NCBI GenBank assembly: GCA_030691865.1
Contig: JAUYDL010000044.1
Coordinates: 1 to 46,670, forward strand
DNA length: 46,670 nt
DNA from: Candidatus Omnitrophota bacterium
GTDB lineage: Bacteria; Omnitrophota; Gorgyraeia; Gygaellales; Profunditerraquicolaceae
Direction: 5' to 3'
The stretch's first letter is position 1. Every line of letters starts with the position of its first letter. Positions 30,437 to 39,219 of the stretch are shown here, piece by piece. A model generated the notes under the pieces. That model searched no databases. It saw nothing but the letters and a program-made list of their open reading frames with translations, and had not been told where the DNA came from. The position numbers and the translations under genes are program-made.

Positions 30437-31707
30437 GTATACTGATAAAAAATGGCAGGGTCATTGATCCGGCCAATAAAATTGATACTGTTTTGGATAT
30501 TTTTATCCAGGACAATAAAATATCCAGAGTTGCTAAAGATATCCAAGTTCAGGCTGAAACTATAATTGATGCCGGTAATAAAATTGTTGCTCCGGGCATT
30601 GTGGATATGCATGTGCATTTACGGGAACCCGGCAGGGAAGATAAGGAAACTATTGCCAGCGCTACAGCGGCTGCGGCTAAAGGCGGGGTAACTACTGTTT
30701 TGGCGATGCCCAATACCCAGCCGGCGATGGATTGCCCAAAGAGCGTGGAATTATTGCAGGGTATAATTAACAAAAATGCCAAAATTAATGTGCAGATTTG
30801 TGGTACGATTACTAAAGGCCGTTTGGGCCAAGAGCTTAGCGATATCGCGGCCCTTAAGAAAATTGGGGTTTGTGCTCTCAGTGATGATGGATGTTCTGTG
30901 GACAATGATGCGCTGATGCTGAAGGCACTAAAACAAGCAAAACCAGCCGGGCTTTTAATGATTTGCCACTGCGAGGATAAAAAACTTTCCGGAAAAGGAG
31001 TAATTAATTTAGGTTTTAATTCTACACGGCTGGGATTGCGCGGCATATCTAATGCCTCAGAATATAAGAGGGTCCAGCGGGATATTGGGTTAGCAGAGCA
31101 ATCCGGTTGCCCGGTGCATATTGCCCACGTCAGTTGCCGGGAATCCGTAGAGATAATTGCTCAGGCTAAGAAAAAAGGTATTTTGGTAACAAGCGAAACC
31201 GCTCCGCATTATTTTGCCCTTACCGAAGATGAGCTTTTAGAATATGACACCAATATGAAAATGAATCCTCCCTTAAGGAGCAAAGAAGATCTGGCGGCGA
31301 TAAAACAGGGATTAAAGGACGGCATTATTGATGCTATCGCCTCGGATCATGCTCCGCATACCGAAAATGAAAAAGATATTGAGTTTGAACGCGCAGAGTT
31401 TGGAGTGGTGGGGCTGGAAACCGAGCTTTCCGTGAGCATAACGGAATTAATAAATAAACAGGTCCTGGATTGGCCGGGGTTAATCCAGAAGCTTTGTTTA
31501 AATCCTGCACGGATATTAGGACTAGACAGAGGAAGATTAACCGCAGGCAGCTTTGCGGATGTTGTGATAATTTCTGATCAACCATCCTGGATAGTGGATA
31601 AACCAGCGCTGGTTTCTAAATCTAAGAATTCTGCTTTCCTGGGCCGCTCCTTAAAGGGGTTGGTGGATTACACAATCTGCAATGGAACAATAGTCTATCA
31701 AAGGTAG
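30433..31707 (+). CDS. pyrC: Dihydroorotase (class I)
   Basis: A zinc amidohydrolase closing carbamoyl aspartate to dihydroorotate. The 424 residues show the metal site DMHVHLREPG, ICHCEDKKLS, IAHVSCRESVE, ETAPHYFALTEDE and SDHAPHTENEK. The length and motifs are those of class I (Bacillus type) enzymes, which agrees with the PyrR operon type. The next ORF starts two bases after its stop region. Confidence 0.95.
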   Translation: MSILIKNGRVIDPANKIDTVLDIFIQDNKISRVAKDIQVQAETIIDAGNKIVAPGIVDMHVHLREPGREDKETIASATAAAAKGGVTTVLAMPNTQPAMDCPKSVELLQGIINKNAKINVQICGTITKGRLGQELSDIAALKKIGVCALSDDGCSVDNDALMLKALKQAKPAGLLMICHCEDKKLSGKGVINLGFNSTRLGLRGISNASEYKRVQRDIGLAEQSGCPVHIAHVSCRESVEIIAQAKKKGILVTSETAPHYFALTEDELLEYDTNMKMNPPLRSKEDLAAIKQGLKDGIIDAIASDHAPHTENEKDIEFERAEFGVVGLETELSVSITELINKQVLDWPGLIQKLCLNPARILGLDRGRLTAGSFADVVIISDQPSWIVDKPALVSKSKNSAFLGRSLKGLVDYTICNGTIVYQR

Positions 31708-31709
31708 AT

Positions 31710-34190
31710 ATGGAATTTATCGCTGATTTTCATATTCATTCTAAATACTCTCGGGCCACCAGCCGCGATATGGATGTTATACATTTGGCGCAATGGGCAA
31801 AATTAAAAGGTATAAACTTAATGGGTACCGGTGATTTTACTCATCATTTGTGGTTGGAGGAATTAAAGCATACTCTACAAGATTGCGGCAATGGTTTATT
31901 TAAACACGCCGATGTTTATTTTATGCTTACCGCGGAAATCAGCAGTATTTATTCTAAGGGGGGCAAGGGGTATCGTATCCACAATCTTATTTTTGCTCCT
32001 TCTTTTTCCGTCGTAGACAAGATTAATAGTGCTCTTTCTCGACGGGGTGCAAATTTATCCAGCGACGGCCGGCCTATCATTGGCCTGCCTGCCGCGGAGC
32101 TTGCGCGGATTGTATTTGATATTGATGAAAATAATGTAATAGTCCCTGCACATTGTCTTCTGCCGGGTAGTTTTGTGCATACCTTAAAAGGAATGAAGGC
32201 CATTGAAGATATTTCTAAAAAGGATTACGTTTATACTCATAAAATGCGTTTTAAAAAAGTAACCAAATCATTGCAAAGAGGATATCAGGGAGATATTTTG
32301 CATATAAAACCATATTATTTTAGAAAAGGCATGAAGGCTACTCTTGAACACCCATTTTATATAATAAAAACACATAAAAATTGCCTATCAAGAGGCAGTT
32401 TTTGTATGCCGAATTGTTCCCAATTGAAAGATAAAGGTTGTAAGCGTAGATACTTTAATCAATATTATCCAGAATGGGTCCAGGCAAAAGATGTAGAAAT
32501 AAACGATATTATGGTTTTTCCGAGATTTAATGAAAAAACTAAAAACAAGAAAAGCATTAAGATTAATCAGTTAATTTCAGGTGAGCTAATTTCTAAAGAC
32601 GAGAAAATTGCTTATAAGGGCAGCAGAACAACTTTTATAAATAATACTATCAAGATTACCAAGGATTTCTGTAGGTTGATAGGGTATTTTGTTTCTGAAG
32701 GGTATACGAATAGCAGGGATTGCGTTTCATTTTGTTTCTCAAGAGAAGAAGATGAATATATAAATGATGTTATTATCCTAATGAAAAAAGTGTTTGGGGT
32801 TGAGTTATCAAAAACGCAGACAAAAAATAATGTAAATGGTATAGAGCTGATTTTCTATTCTAAGATTTTATGTACGTTGTTCAGTAAGTTATTTTATACA
32901 AATATTAAAGTAAAAAAAGCTCACTCAAAGGTTTTGCCTAATTGGATGTTGGAATTACCTTTAAAGAAGCAAGTGGAAATTATAGTAGGATGGTGGCGAG
33001 GAGATAAAGGTTATACTGTATCAGAACCATTAATGAATCAAGCCAAAGTTTTATTTTTAAGATTAGGTATAATTCCTTCAATCGGAAGAGATCCTATAGA
33101 TAAGCATAAAATGCGTGGGAAGCATTTTATAAAAGGAAGGGAAATTTTAGCCAAACATGACATTTTTCATTTTAATAACCTTTCTTTTTTTGAAGATAAA
33201 TTTAATTTGCTTAAAGAAGATGAGTTTAAAAAGTTTAAAACCAAATCCGCAGGCAGGCATGGCTGGATAGATAGAAACTATGCATATTTACCAGTAAAAA
33301 ACATCATAAAAGAAAAATATCAAGGTAAAGTTTATAATTTGGAAGTAAAAGACGATAATTCTTATGTTTGCGATTTTGCAGTGGTTCATAATTGCTGGAC
33401 TCCTTGGTTTAGCCTGTTTGGTTCGATGTCTGGATTTGACAGAATCGAAGATTGTTTTGAAGAGCAGACTCCAAAGATATTTGCACTTGAGACCGGGCTT
33501 AGTTCGGACCCTGGGATGAATTGGCGTCTAAGCGCCCTGGATAGGTTTACCTTAATTTCTAATAGCGATGCGCATTCGCCGCAGAAAATAGGCCGGGAGG
33601 CCAATGTTTTTAATTGTGAGTTGGATTACAAAACTATCCGCGAGGTTTTGAAAACCAAAGATAAGAAAAGATTCTTATATACCATTGAATTTTTTCCTGA
33701 AGAAGGTAAATATCATTTTGATGGTCATAGGCTTTGTGGTTTCCGTTGGTCACCTCAAGAGACTAAACAACACAACGGAAAATGCTCTAAGTGCGGCAAA
33801 TCCGTTACTGTCGGCGTGGTTAATCGGGTTGAGAAACTAGCCGATCGCCCAGAAGGATTTAAACCGGATAACGCAATTCCTTTTAAGAATTTAATTCCAT
33901 TTGCCGAGATAATTGCTGAAGTAAGGGGTGTGGGCAAAGCTTCTATAAATGTAGAAAGAGACTATAACAGTTATTTAGCCAAATTTGGAACAGAGTTTAA
34001 TATTCTGCTTAAAGCTTCAAAAGAGGAGCTGCTTAAAAGCCTGCCTCCTAAAGTTGTCGAGGGTGTTTTGCGCATGCGCGCAGGCAAGGTTAATATTAAA
34101 GCGGGCTTTGACGGTGAATATGGAATAATCTCTATATTTGACGATAATGAGCAGCAGGAGAAAAGCGAGCAGCAGCTAAGTTTATTTTAA
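31710..34190 (+). CDS. Endonuclease Q (PHP-domain, TIGR00375 family), interrupted by an intein
   Basis: EndoQ nicks DNA 5' of deaminated bases (uracil, hypoxanthine). The extein shows the PHP metal motif DFHIHSKYSRATS, TGDFTHHLW, IVPAH, then after the intein WTPWFSLFGSMSGFDRIEDCF, ETGLSSDPGMNWRLSALDRF and SNSDAHSPQKIGREAN, plus a zinc-finger-like region (CGFRW, CSKCGKS, GVVNRVEKLADRP). The mature protein would have 413 residues. The C-terminus is QQLSLF, a match to the bacterial clamp-binding motif QLxLF. It lies inside the pyrimidine locus. A tRNA gene starts one base after the stop. Confidence 0.88.
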   Translation: MEFIADFHIHSKYSRATSRDMDVIHLAQWAKLKGINLMGTGDFTHHLWLEELKHTLQDCGNGLFKHADVYFMLTAEISSIYSKGGKGYRIHNLIFAPSFSVVDKINSALSRRGANLSSDGRPIIGLPAAELARIVFDIDENNVIVPAHCLLPGSFVHTLKGMKAIEDISKKDYVYTHKMRFKKVTKSLQRGYQGDILHIKPYYFRKGMKATLEHPFYIIKTHKNCLSRGSFCMPNCSQLKDKGCKRRYFNQYYPEWVQAKDVEINDIMVFPRFNEKTKNKKSIKINQLISGELISKDEKIAYKGSRTTFINNTIKITKDFCRLIGYFVSEGYTNSRDCVSFCFSREEDEYINDVIILMKKVFGVELSKTQTKNNVNGIELIFYSKILCTLFSKLFYTNIKVKKAHSKVLPNWMLELPLKKQVEIIVGWWRGDKGYTVSEPLMNQAKVLFLRLGIIPSIGRDPIDKHKMRGKHFIKGREILAKHDIFHFNNLSFFEDKFNLLKEDEFKKFKTKSAGRHGWIDRNYAYLPVKNIIKEKYQGKVYNLEVKDDNSYVCDFAVVHNCWTPWFSLFGSMSGFDRIEDCFEEQTPKIFALETGLSSDPGMNWRLSALDRFTLISNSDAHSPQKIGREANVFNCELDYKTIREVLKTKDKKRFLYTIEFFPEEGKYHFDGHRLCGFRWSPQETKQHNGKCSKCGKSVTVGVVNRVEKLADRPEGFKPDNAIPFKNLIPFAEIIAEVRGVGKASINVERDYNSYLAKFGTEFNILLKASKEELLKSLPPKVVEGVLRMRAGKVNIKAGFDGEYGIISIFDDNEQQEKSEQQLSLF
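32154..33392 (+). mobile_element. EndoQ intein with LAGLIDADG domain and a four-Cys cluster
   Basis: A 413-residue insertion between the active-site sequence IVPAH and WTPWF. Block A starts with Cys1 (CLLPGSFVHTLKGM), block B is ATLEHPFYI, block F YNLEVKDDNSYVCDF, ending AVVHN with Cys +1. Endonuclease-like motifs: LIGYFVSEGY and IIVGWWRGDKG, the second degenerate. Between block B and the endonuclease lies a cysteine cluster (C..6..C..3..C..7..C) that could bind zinc. The insert is more AT-rich than the extein. Confidence 0.9.
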
Positions 34191-34191
34191 C

Positions 34192-34263
34192 GCCCCTGTA
34201 GCGCAATGGATAGCGCACTAGCCTCCGAAGCTAGTGGTACAGGTTCGACTCCTGTCAGGGGCA
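34192..34263 (+). tRNA. tRNA-Arg (CCG)
   Basis: GCCCCTG / CAGGGGC acceptor, anticodon stem CTAGC / GCTAG with loop CTCCGAA (anticodon CCG, arginine), T-arm with GGTTCGACTCC, discriminator A, no encoded CCA. It lies between endoQ and carA in the same direction. Confidence 0.95.
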
Positions 34264-34416
34264 AAATACGGCAATAATGCCAAAGTGGCTCATAAGCCCA
34301 TAATTTAGGCATAAAATCAGTTAAAGTGGTTTATATATTCATTTTTATAGGTTTAAATATAATAAAAGTGGAGTAAAAATTATAAATGGAATCATGAAAA
34401 TAGGAGTAATTTCATT

Positions 34417-35493
34417 ATGAAAGCAATCTTATTTTTAGAGGATGGTAAAAGTTTTAATGGAGAGAGTGACCTTGGCGCAGAGTGCTTAGGGGAAGTAATT
34501 ATTAATACTGCGGTGGTAGGATACCAGGAGATGATTACGGATCCGGCTAACGCCGAGAAAATTTTGGTATTTACTTATCCCTTAATTGGCAATTATGGGT
34601 GTGCTCCCAAATTCAGTGAATCAACAAAAGTTTGGGTGAGCGGTTTGGTGATGAAGGAAAAAAGCAAGATGTATTCCAACTGGCAGGCTAAGTCAAGTTT
34701 AGATGATTTTCTTAATGACAATAAAACATTGGCAATTTACAACCTGGATACACGAACCTTGACCGTGCACCTAAGGGAAAAAGGCCCGCTAGTAGGAATA
34801 ATTTCTACCAGTGAATTTGATCCTAAAAAGTTATCAGAAAAAATAAAAGAATTTAAGAGCCGGCCTGCAAAAAGCTTGCTGCCGTTTGTATCAACTCAAA
34901 AAATGCGGACTTTGGGTAAGCCAAAGGGTAAGAAAATTGCGGTTTTAGATTTAGGAGCGACTTTGGGCCTCATTAGGCAATTAGAAGCATTAGGTTTTTC
35001 TCTGGCGGTGTTTCCTTATAATGCTAGCGCCAAGCAAATTTTAGCCATCAAGCCCAAAGGTTTAGTGCTCTCCAGCGGCCCGGAAAATGATTGCGGTTTA
35101 GAAACTGTAGCGCAGAATATAAAACCTCTGATTGGAAAGCTGCCTATACTGGGGGTGGCCACAGGATGCCAGGTTTTAGCCACCTCTTTAGGCGCACAAC
35201 TGGCCCGCTTAAAGCTTGGGCACCGAGGAGTAAATTATCCGATCGCCAGGCCAGGCACCTTTAAAGGTGAAATTACCGCTCAGAATCACGGATATGTCAT
35301 TGATAATAATTCATTGCGTAAAATAAAAGAAATAAAAGTAACTGCCTATAATTTAAATGATCATACGATAGAGGAAATCGAAAGCAAGAAATTAAAGATC
35401 ATCGCAGTTGCGTATAATCCCGTAAGCGCGGGTTTTAATCAAGCCAACGCAATATTAATAAAATTTAGCAAACTATTAAGCACCCGGCGCTAA
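34417..35493 (+). CDS. carA: Carbamoyl-phosphate synthase small chain with inactive glutaminase site
   Basis: The fold is that of CarA (358 residues): N-terminal domain with NTAVVGYQEMITDPA and FTYPLIGNYG, then a class I glutamine amidotransferase domain with GHRGVNYPI and ITAQNHGYVID. The nucleophile elbow, normally GICLGHQ, reads GVATGCQ, so the catalytic Cys is Ala; the normal HPEA reads NPVS, so His is Asn and Glu is Val. All three triad residues are gone. It probably keeps a structural or allosteric role while CarB uses ammonia, as in vertebrate CPS1. In the 153-base gap upstream, TATAAT at 34358-34363 may be a promoter element. Confidence 0.92.
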   Translation: MKAILFLEDGKSFNGESDLGAECLGEVIINTAVVGYQEMITDPANAEKILVFTYPLIGNYGCAPKFSESTKVWVSGLVMKEKSKMYSNWQAKSSLDDFLNDNKTLAIYNLDTRTLTVHLREKGPLVGIISTSEFDPKKLSEKIKEFKSRPAKSLLPFVSTQKMRTLGKPKGKKIAVLDLGATLGLIRQLEALGFSLAVFPYNASAKQILAIKPKGLVLSSGPENDCGLETVAQNIKPLIGKLPILGVATGCQVLATSLGAQLARLKLGHRGVNYPIARPGTFKGEITAQNHGYVIDNNSLRKIKEIKVTAYNLNDHTIEEIESKKLKIIAVAYNPVSAGFNQANAILIKFSKLLSTRR

Positions 35494-35529
35494 TTGGAAT
35501 TGCGCCGGTGTGTGTCTGTACACAAGGAG
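35481..35529 (+). promoter_or_regulatory. Double-hairpin leader element, carB copy
   Basis: Stem 1 CACCCGGCGC / GCGCCGGTG with one bulged C, loop TAATTGGAATT (35491-35501), directly followed by stem 2 TGTGT / ACACA with loop CTGT, then AAGGAG (35524-35529) six bases before the carB ATG. The carA stop TAA is the start of the loop, and the 5' arm encodes the last carA codons. Stem 2 has a different sequence from the other copies but still pairs. Confidence 0.85.
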
Positions 35530-35535
35530 ATAAAG

Positions 35536-38500
35536 ATGCCCAGACGCAAAGATTTTAAGAAGGTTTTAATGATTGGCTCCGGGCCGATAGTTATTGGCCA
35601 GGCATGTGAATTTGATTATTCCGGGAGCCAGGCCTGTAAAGCCTTGAGAGAGGAAGGTTATTTTACAATTTTGGTAAACTCTAATCCGGCAACCATTATG
35701 ACTGATCCGGGAATGGCTGATGTGACTTATATCGAACCCCTGAATGTTGATGTCTTAACCAAGATCATCGCCAAGGAAAGACCGGAGGCGCTCTTGCCCA
35801 CTCTCGGCGGGCAAACGGCATTAAATCTGGCTTTTTTTCTAATGAAGCAAGGGGTACTTAAAAAATACGGGGTAGAATCTATCGGCGCATCGGTAGATGC
35901 TATTGCCTGCGCTGAAGACCGGAACCTTTTTAAGCAAGCGATGCAGGAGATCGGCGTGGATATGCCTAAAAGCGGTATAGCCAGATCGGTTAAAGAAGGT
36001 ATGAAAATAGGTTTAGAGATCGGTTTTCCTTTGATCTTGCGGCCGGCTTATTGTTTAGGCGGAAGCGGCGGCGGGATCGTTTATAATAAAGAAGAACTGG
36101 AGATGCTGTTATTTAAAGGAATCCAGACCAGCCCGGTACATCAGGTGTTGGTTGAGCAATCAGTTTTAGGCTGGAAAGAGATTGAATTTGAGGTAATGCG
36201 CGATTGCGCGGATAATGTAATTATAATCACCTCTATGGAAAACATTGATCCGATGGGGGTGCATACCGGAGATAGCATTGTGGTGGCTCCTGCCCAGACG
36301 CTTACCCCCCAGGAGTACACTGACTTTGTTTATCTTTGCAAAAAGATTATTCGTAAGATCGGCATCTCCGGCGGCGGAGCCAATATTCAGTTTGGCCAGA
36401 ATCCGGACAACGGAAAGATTGTGATTATCGAAGTTAACCCCAGGCTCTCGCGTTCCTCAGCCCTGGCCTCTAAAGCCACGGGATTCCCGATTGCTCGAGT
36501 AGCGACCAAATTAGCCGTAGGTTTAACTTTACCGGAAGTAATGAACCAGGTCACCGGTAAAACTACCTCATTTTTTGAGCCGACAATAGATTATTGCGTG
36601 TTTAAAATTTGCCGATTTACTTTCGAAAAGTTTCCTCATGCTGAAAAGATATTGAATACTTCGATGAAGGCGGTAGGAGAGGCAATGTCTATCGGCAGAA
36701 ATTTTAAGGAGGCCTTGCAAAAAGGAATGCGTTCGCTAGAAATTAAACGCTTTGGCTTTGGCGCAGACGGTAAAGATAAAATTACCGACGCCATGCTTAA
36801 AAATCCGAATGCTTCTTTGCTTAAGCAGATTAAAGATAAGATTCGTATCCCCAATGATGAAAGGCTATTTTATTTAAGGTACGCATTAAAGGCGGGTTTA
36901 AGTATCGATGAAATTTTTGCACTTAGCCGCATCGACCGCTGGTTTCTGCATAATATGCAACAGCTGGTAGAACTAGAGGAGGAAATTAAACAATATAGAA
37001 ATGAGTTGGTAGAGGATGAACCGAAGATGCCGGTTGAATTATTAGCGCAAGCCAAGGCCGACGGGTTTTCTGATATCCAGCTCGCTTTTCTTTTGAATAC
37101 CAAAGAGGTAAAGGTGAAACAGCTACGCAAAAAAAGCAGCGTAAAAGCCGCGTATAAATTAGTGGATACTTGCGCCGGAGAATTTAATGCTCAGCAACCC
37201 TATTTTTATTCAACGCAAGAGACCAAAGATGAGGCCAGGCCAAGCAAGAATAAAAAAGTGGTAATCTTAGGAGGCGGCCCGAATAGAATTGGCCAAGGTA
37301 TTGAGTTTGATTATTGCTGTTGCCATGCTGCCTATGCGCTTAAAGAAGAAGGGGTAGACAGTGTTATGGTTAATTGTAATCCGGAGACGGTTTCCACGGA
37401 CTATGATACTTCCGACCGGCTCTATTTTGAACCGCTGACCTTTGAAGATATCATGAATATTATTGAAGTGGAGAAACCCTTAGGTGTCATTGTGCAGTTT
37501 GGAGGGCAAACCCCGATTAATCTGGCGGTGGCTCTGCGTCAGGCAGGAGTAAATATTTTAGGCACCAGCTCCGAAAGCATTGATATTGCCGAAGACCGCA
37601 AGCGTTTTAAACAGATGGTTGATAAGTTAGGGCTCTTGCAGCCAAACAGCGGAACGGTTTTTACTTTTGCCGAGGCGCAAAAGGTCGCCAGTAATATTGG
37701 CTATCCGGTATTAGTCAGGCCGTCATATGTTTTAGGCGGTCGGGCAATGGAGATTGTCTATGATCAGGAGTTATTGGAAAGGTTTATTCAGGAGGCCGCT
37801 GAGGTTTCCGGTGAGCATCCGATACTGATTGATAAATTCCTGGAAGATGCCATTGAAGTGGATGTGGATTTAATCGGGGATGGTGAAACTTTTGTTATCG
37901 GCGGGATTATGGAACATATCGAACAGGCAGGAGTGCATTCAGGAGACGCGGCGATGTCTCTACCTACATATACATTGAGCCCGGATATTTTGAAAAAACT
38001 AAGAGAGGCTTCCTACCGGTTAGCCAAAGAGTTGCATATTATTGGTTTAATGAATGTGCAGTACGCAGTTAAAGACGGAAAGGTCTATGTGTTAGAGGTT
38101 AACCCGCGCGCCTCCCGTACCGTGCCTTTAGTTTCTAAAGTTATCGGAGTACCCTTAGCCAAGCTGGCCACTAAAGTCATGCTGGGCCGGAAATTAAAAG
38201 ATCTAAGGTTTACCGAAGAAATAATCCCGCCGTATGTAGCGGTGAAGGAATCCGTATTTCCTTTTAACCGTTTTCCGGGGGTAGATGTAATGTTGGGCCC
38301 GGAGATGAAATCCACCGGCGAGGTGATGGGAATTGATATGGATTTTGCCAGCGCCTATATTAAAAGTCAGATTGCTGCAGGCCAAAAAGTTCCCAAAAAT
38401 GGCAATGTCTTTATCTCGGTACATGATCAGGATAAAAGAGATATAGTGTTTATCGCCAAAAAATTCAAGGATCTGGGTTTTAACATTTTTGCTTCCAGCG

Positions 38501-38820
38501 GCACAGCTTCAGTTTTAGAGAAGAATAATATATCCGCTAAAGTTCTGCCTAAAATTAGCGAAGGACGGCCAAATATCCTGGATTTAATGAAGGATGGTAA
38601 GATTCAGATGGTAATTAATACTCCGTCAGGAAGAATACCGCGTCAGGATGAAGTAAAAATCCGTTCGCAGGTCATTTTATACAATATACCTTACACTACG
38701 ACTATCTCCGGTGCCCAGGCCACTGTTAATGGTATTGAGGTGCTGGTAAAGAAAGATTTGAACGTTAAGTCATTACAGGATTATCATAAAAAAATCAAAA
38801 ATGGAAAAAATAAATATTAG
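35536..38820 (+). CDS. carB: Carbamoyl-phosphate synthase large chain
   Basis: It makes carbamoyl phosphate from bicarbonate, ammonia and two ATP. The 1094 residues have two ATP-grasp halves (IGSGPIVIGQACEFDYSG near residue 13; GGGPNRIGQGIEFDYCC near 588), metal-binding VEVNPRLSRSSALASKATG and LEVNPRASRTVPL, and a C-terminal MGS-like allosteric domain (GFNIFASSGTASVLE). Start ATG 35536 follows AAGGAG of the double-hairpin leader. Since the partner CarA lacks glutaminase residues, CarB probably takes free ammonia. Confidence 0.96.
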   Translation: MPRRKDFKKVLMIGSGPIVIGQACEFDYSGSQACKALREEGYFTILVNSNPATIMTDPGMADVTYIEPLNVDVLTKIIAKERPEALLPTLGGQTALNLAFFLMKQGVLKKYGVESIGASVDAIACAEDRNLFKQAMQEIGVDMPKSGIARSVKEGMKIGLEIGFPLILRPAYCLGGSGGGIVYNKEELEMLLFKGIQTSPVHQVLVEQSVLGWKEIEFEVMRDCADNVIIITSMENIDPMGVHTGDSIVVAPAQTLTPQEYTDFVYLCKKIIRKIGISGGGANIQFGQNPDNGKIVIIEVNPRLSRSSALASKATGFPIARVATKLAVGLTLPEVMNQVTGKTTSFFEPTIDYCVFKICRFTFEKFPHAEKILNTSMKAVGEAMSIGRNFKEALQKGMRSLEIKRFGFGADGKDKITDAMLKNPNASLLKQIKDKIRIPNDERLFYLRYALKAGLSIDEIFALSRIDRWFLHNMQQLVELEEEIKQYRNELVEDEPKMPVELLAQAKADGFSDIQLAFLLNTKEVKVKQLRKKSSVKAAYKLVDTCAGEFNAQQPYFYSTQETKDEARPSKNKKVVILGGGPNRIGQGIEFDYCCCHAAYALKEEGVDSVMVNCNPETVSTDYDTSDRLYFEPLTFEDIMNIIEVEKPLGVIVQFGGQTPINLAVALRQAGVNILGTSSESIDIAEDRKRFKQMVDKLGLLQPNSGTVFTFAEAQKVASNIGYPVLVRPSYVLGGRAMEIVYDQELLERFIQEAAEVSGEHPILIDKFLEDAIEVDVDLIGDGETFVIGGIMEHIEQAGVHSGDAAMSLPTYTLSPDILKKLREASYRLAKELHIIGLMNVQYAVKDGKVYVLEVNPRASRTVPLVSKVIGVPLAKLATKVMLGRKLKDLRFTEEIIPPYVAVKESVFPFNRFPGVDVMLGPEMKSTGEVMGIDMDFASAYIKSQIAAGQKVPKNGNVFISVHDQDKRDIVFIAKKFKDLGFNIFASSGTASVLEKNNISAKVLPKISEGRPNILDLMKDGKIQMVINTPSGRIPRQDEVKIRSQVILYNIPYTTTISGAQATVNGIEVLVKKDLNVKSLQDYHKKIKNGKNKY

Positions 38821-39214
38821 AACAGCCAAAAGAGTAGATTTAATAGACATTACTGACCAGATACAAAATATCGTGGCTAAGAGTAAGGTTAAGGACGGGA
38901 TTTGTTTTCTTTTCTGTCCGCATACTACAGCCGGTTTGACTATTAATGAGAATGCCGACCCGCAAGTCAAGCGTGATATTATCAATACCTTAAACAAAGT
39001 CGTGCCGGAGAATGCTGGCTATTCCCATACTGAAGGGAATGCCGACAGCCACATAAAATCCTCTCTCTTCGGTTCTTCGCTAACCGTTTTTATTGAGGAT
39101 AGCCAATTGGCATTCGGGACTTGGCAGGGGATATATTTTTGCGAAGGTGATGGCCCGCGCTCAAGAGAGGTGTGGGTTAAAATAATTCAAAATTCAAATG
39201 TAGGAAAAAATTAA
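38801..39214 (+). CDS. YjbQ family protein (UPF0047)
   Basis: A 137-residue protein with the UPF0047 pattern: CPHTTAGLTINENADPQVKRDI near residue 40, YSHTEGNADSHIKSSLFGSS and LAFGTWQGIYFCEGDGPRSREV near the end. Some members show thiamine phosphate synthase activity, but the physiological role is unclear. It overlaps the carB 3' end by 20 bases, so it is coupled to the operon. Confidence 0.92.
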   Translation: MEKINIRTAKRVDLIDITDQIQNIVAKSKVKDGICFLFCPHTTAGLTINENADPQVKRDIINTLNKVVPENAGYSHTEGNADSHIKSSLFGSSLTVFIEDSQLAFGTWQGIYFCEGDGPRSREVWVKIIQNSNVGKN

Positions 39215-39219
39215 AATTT

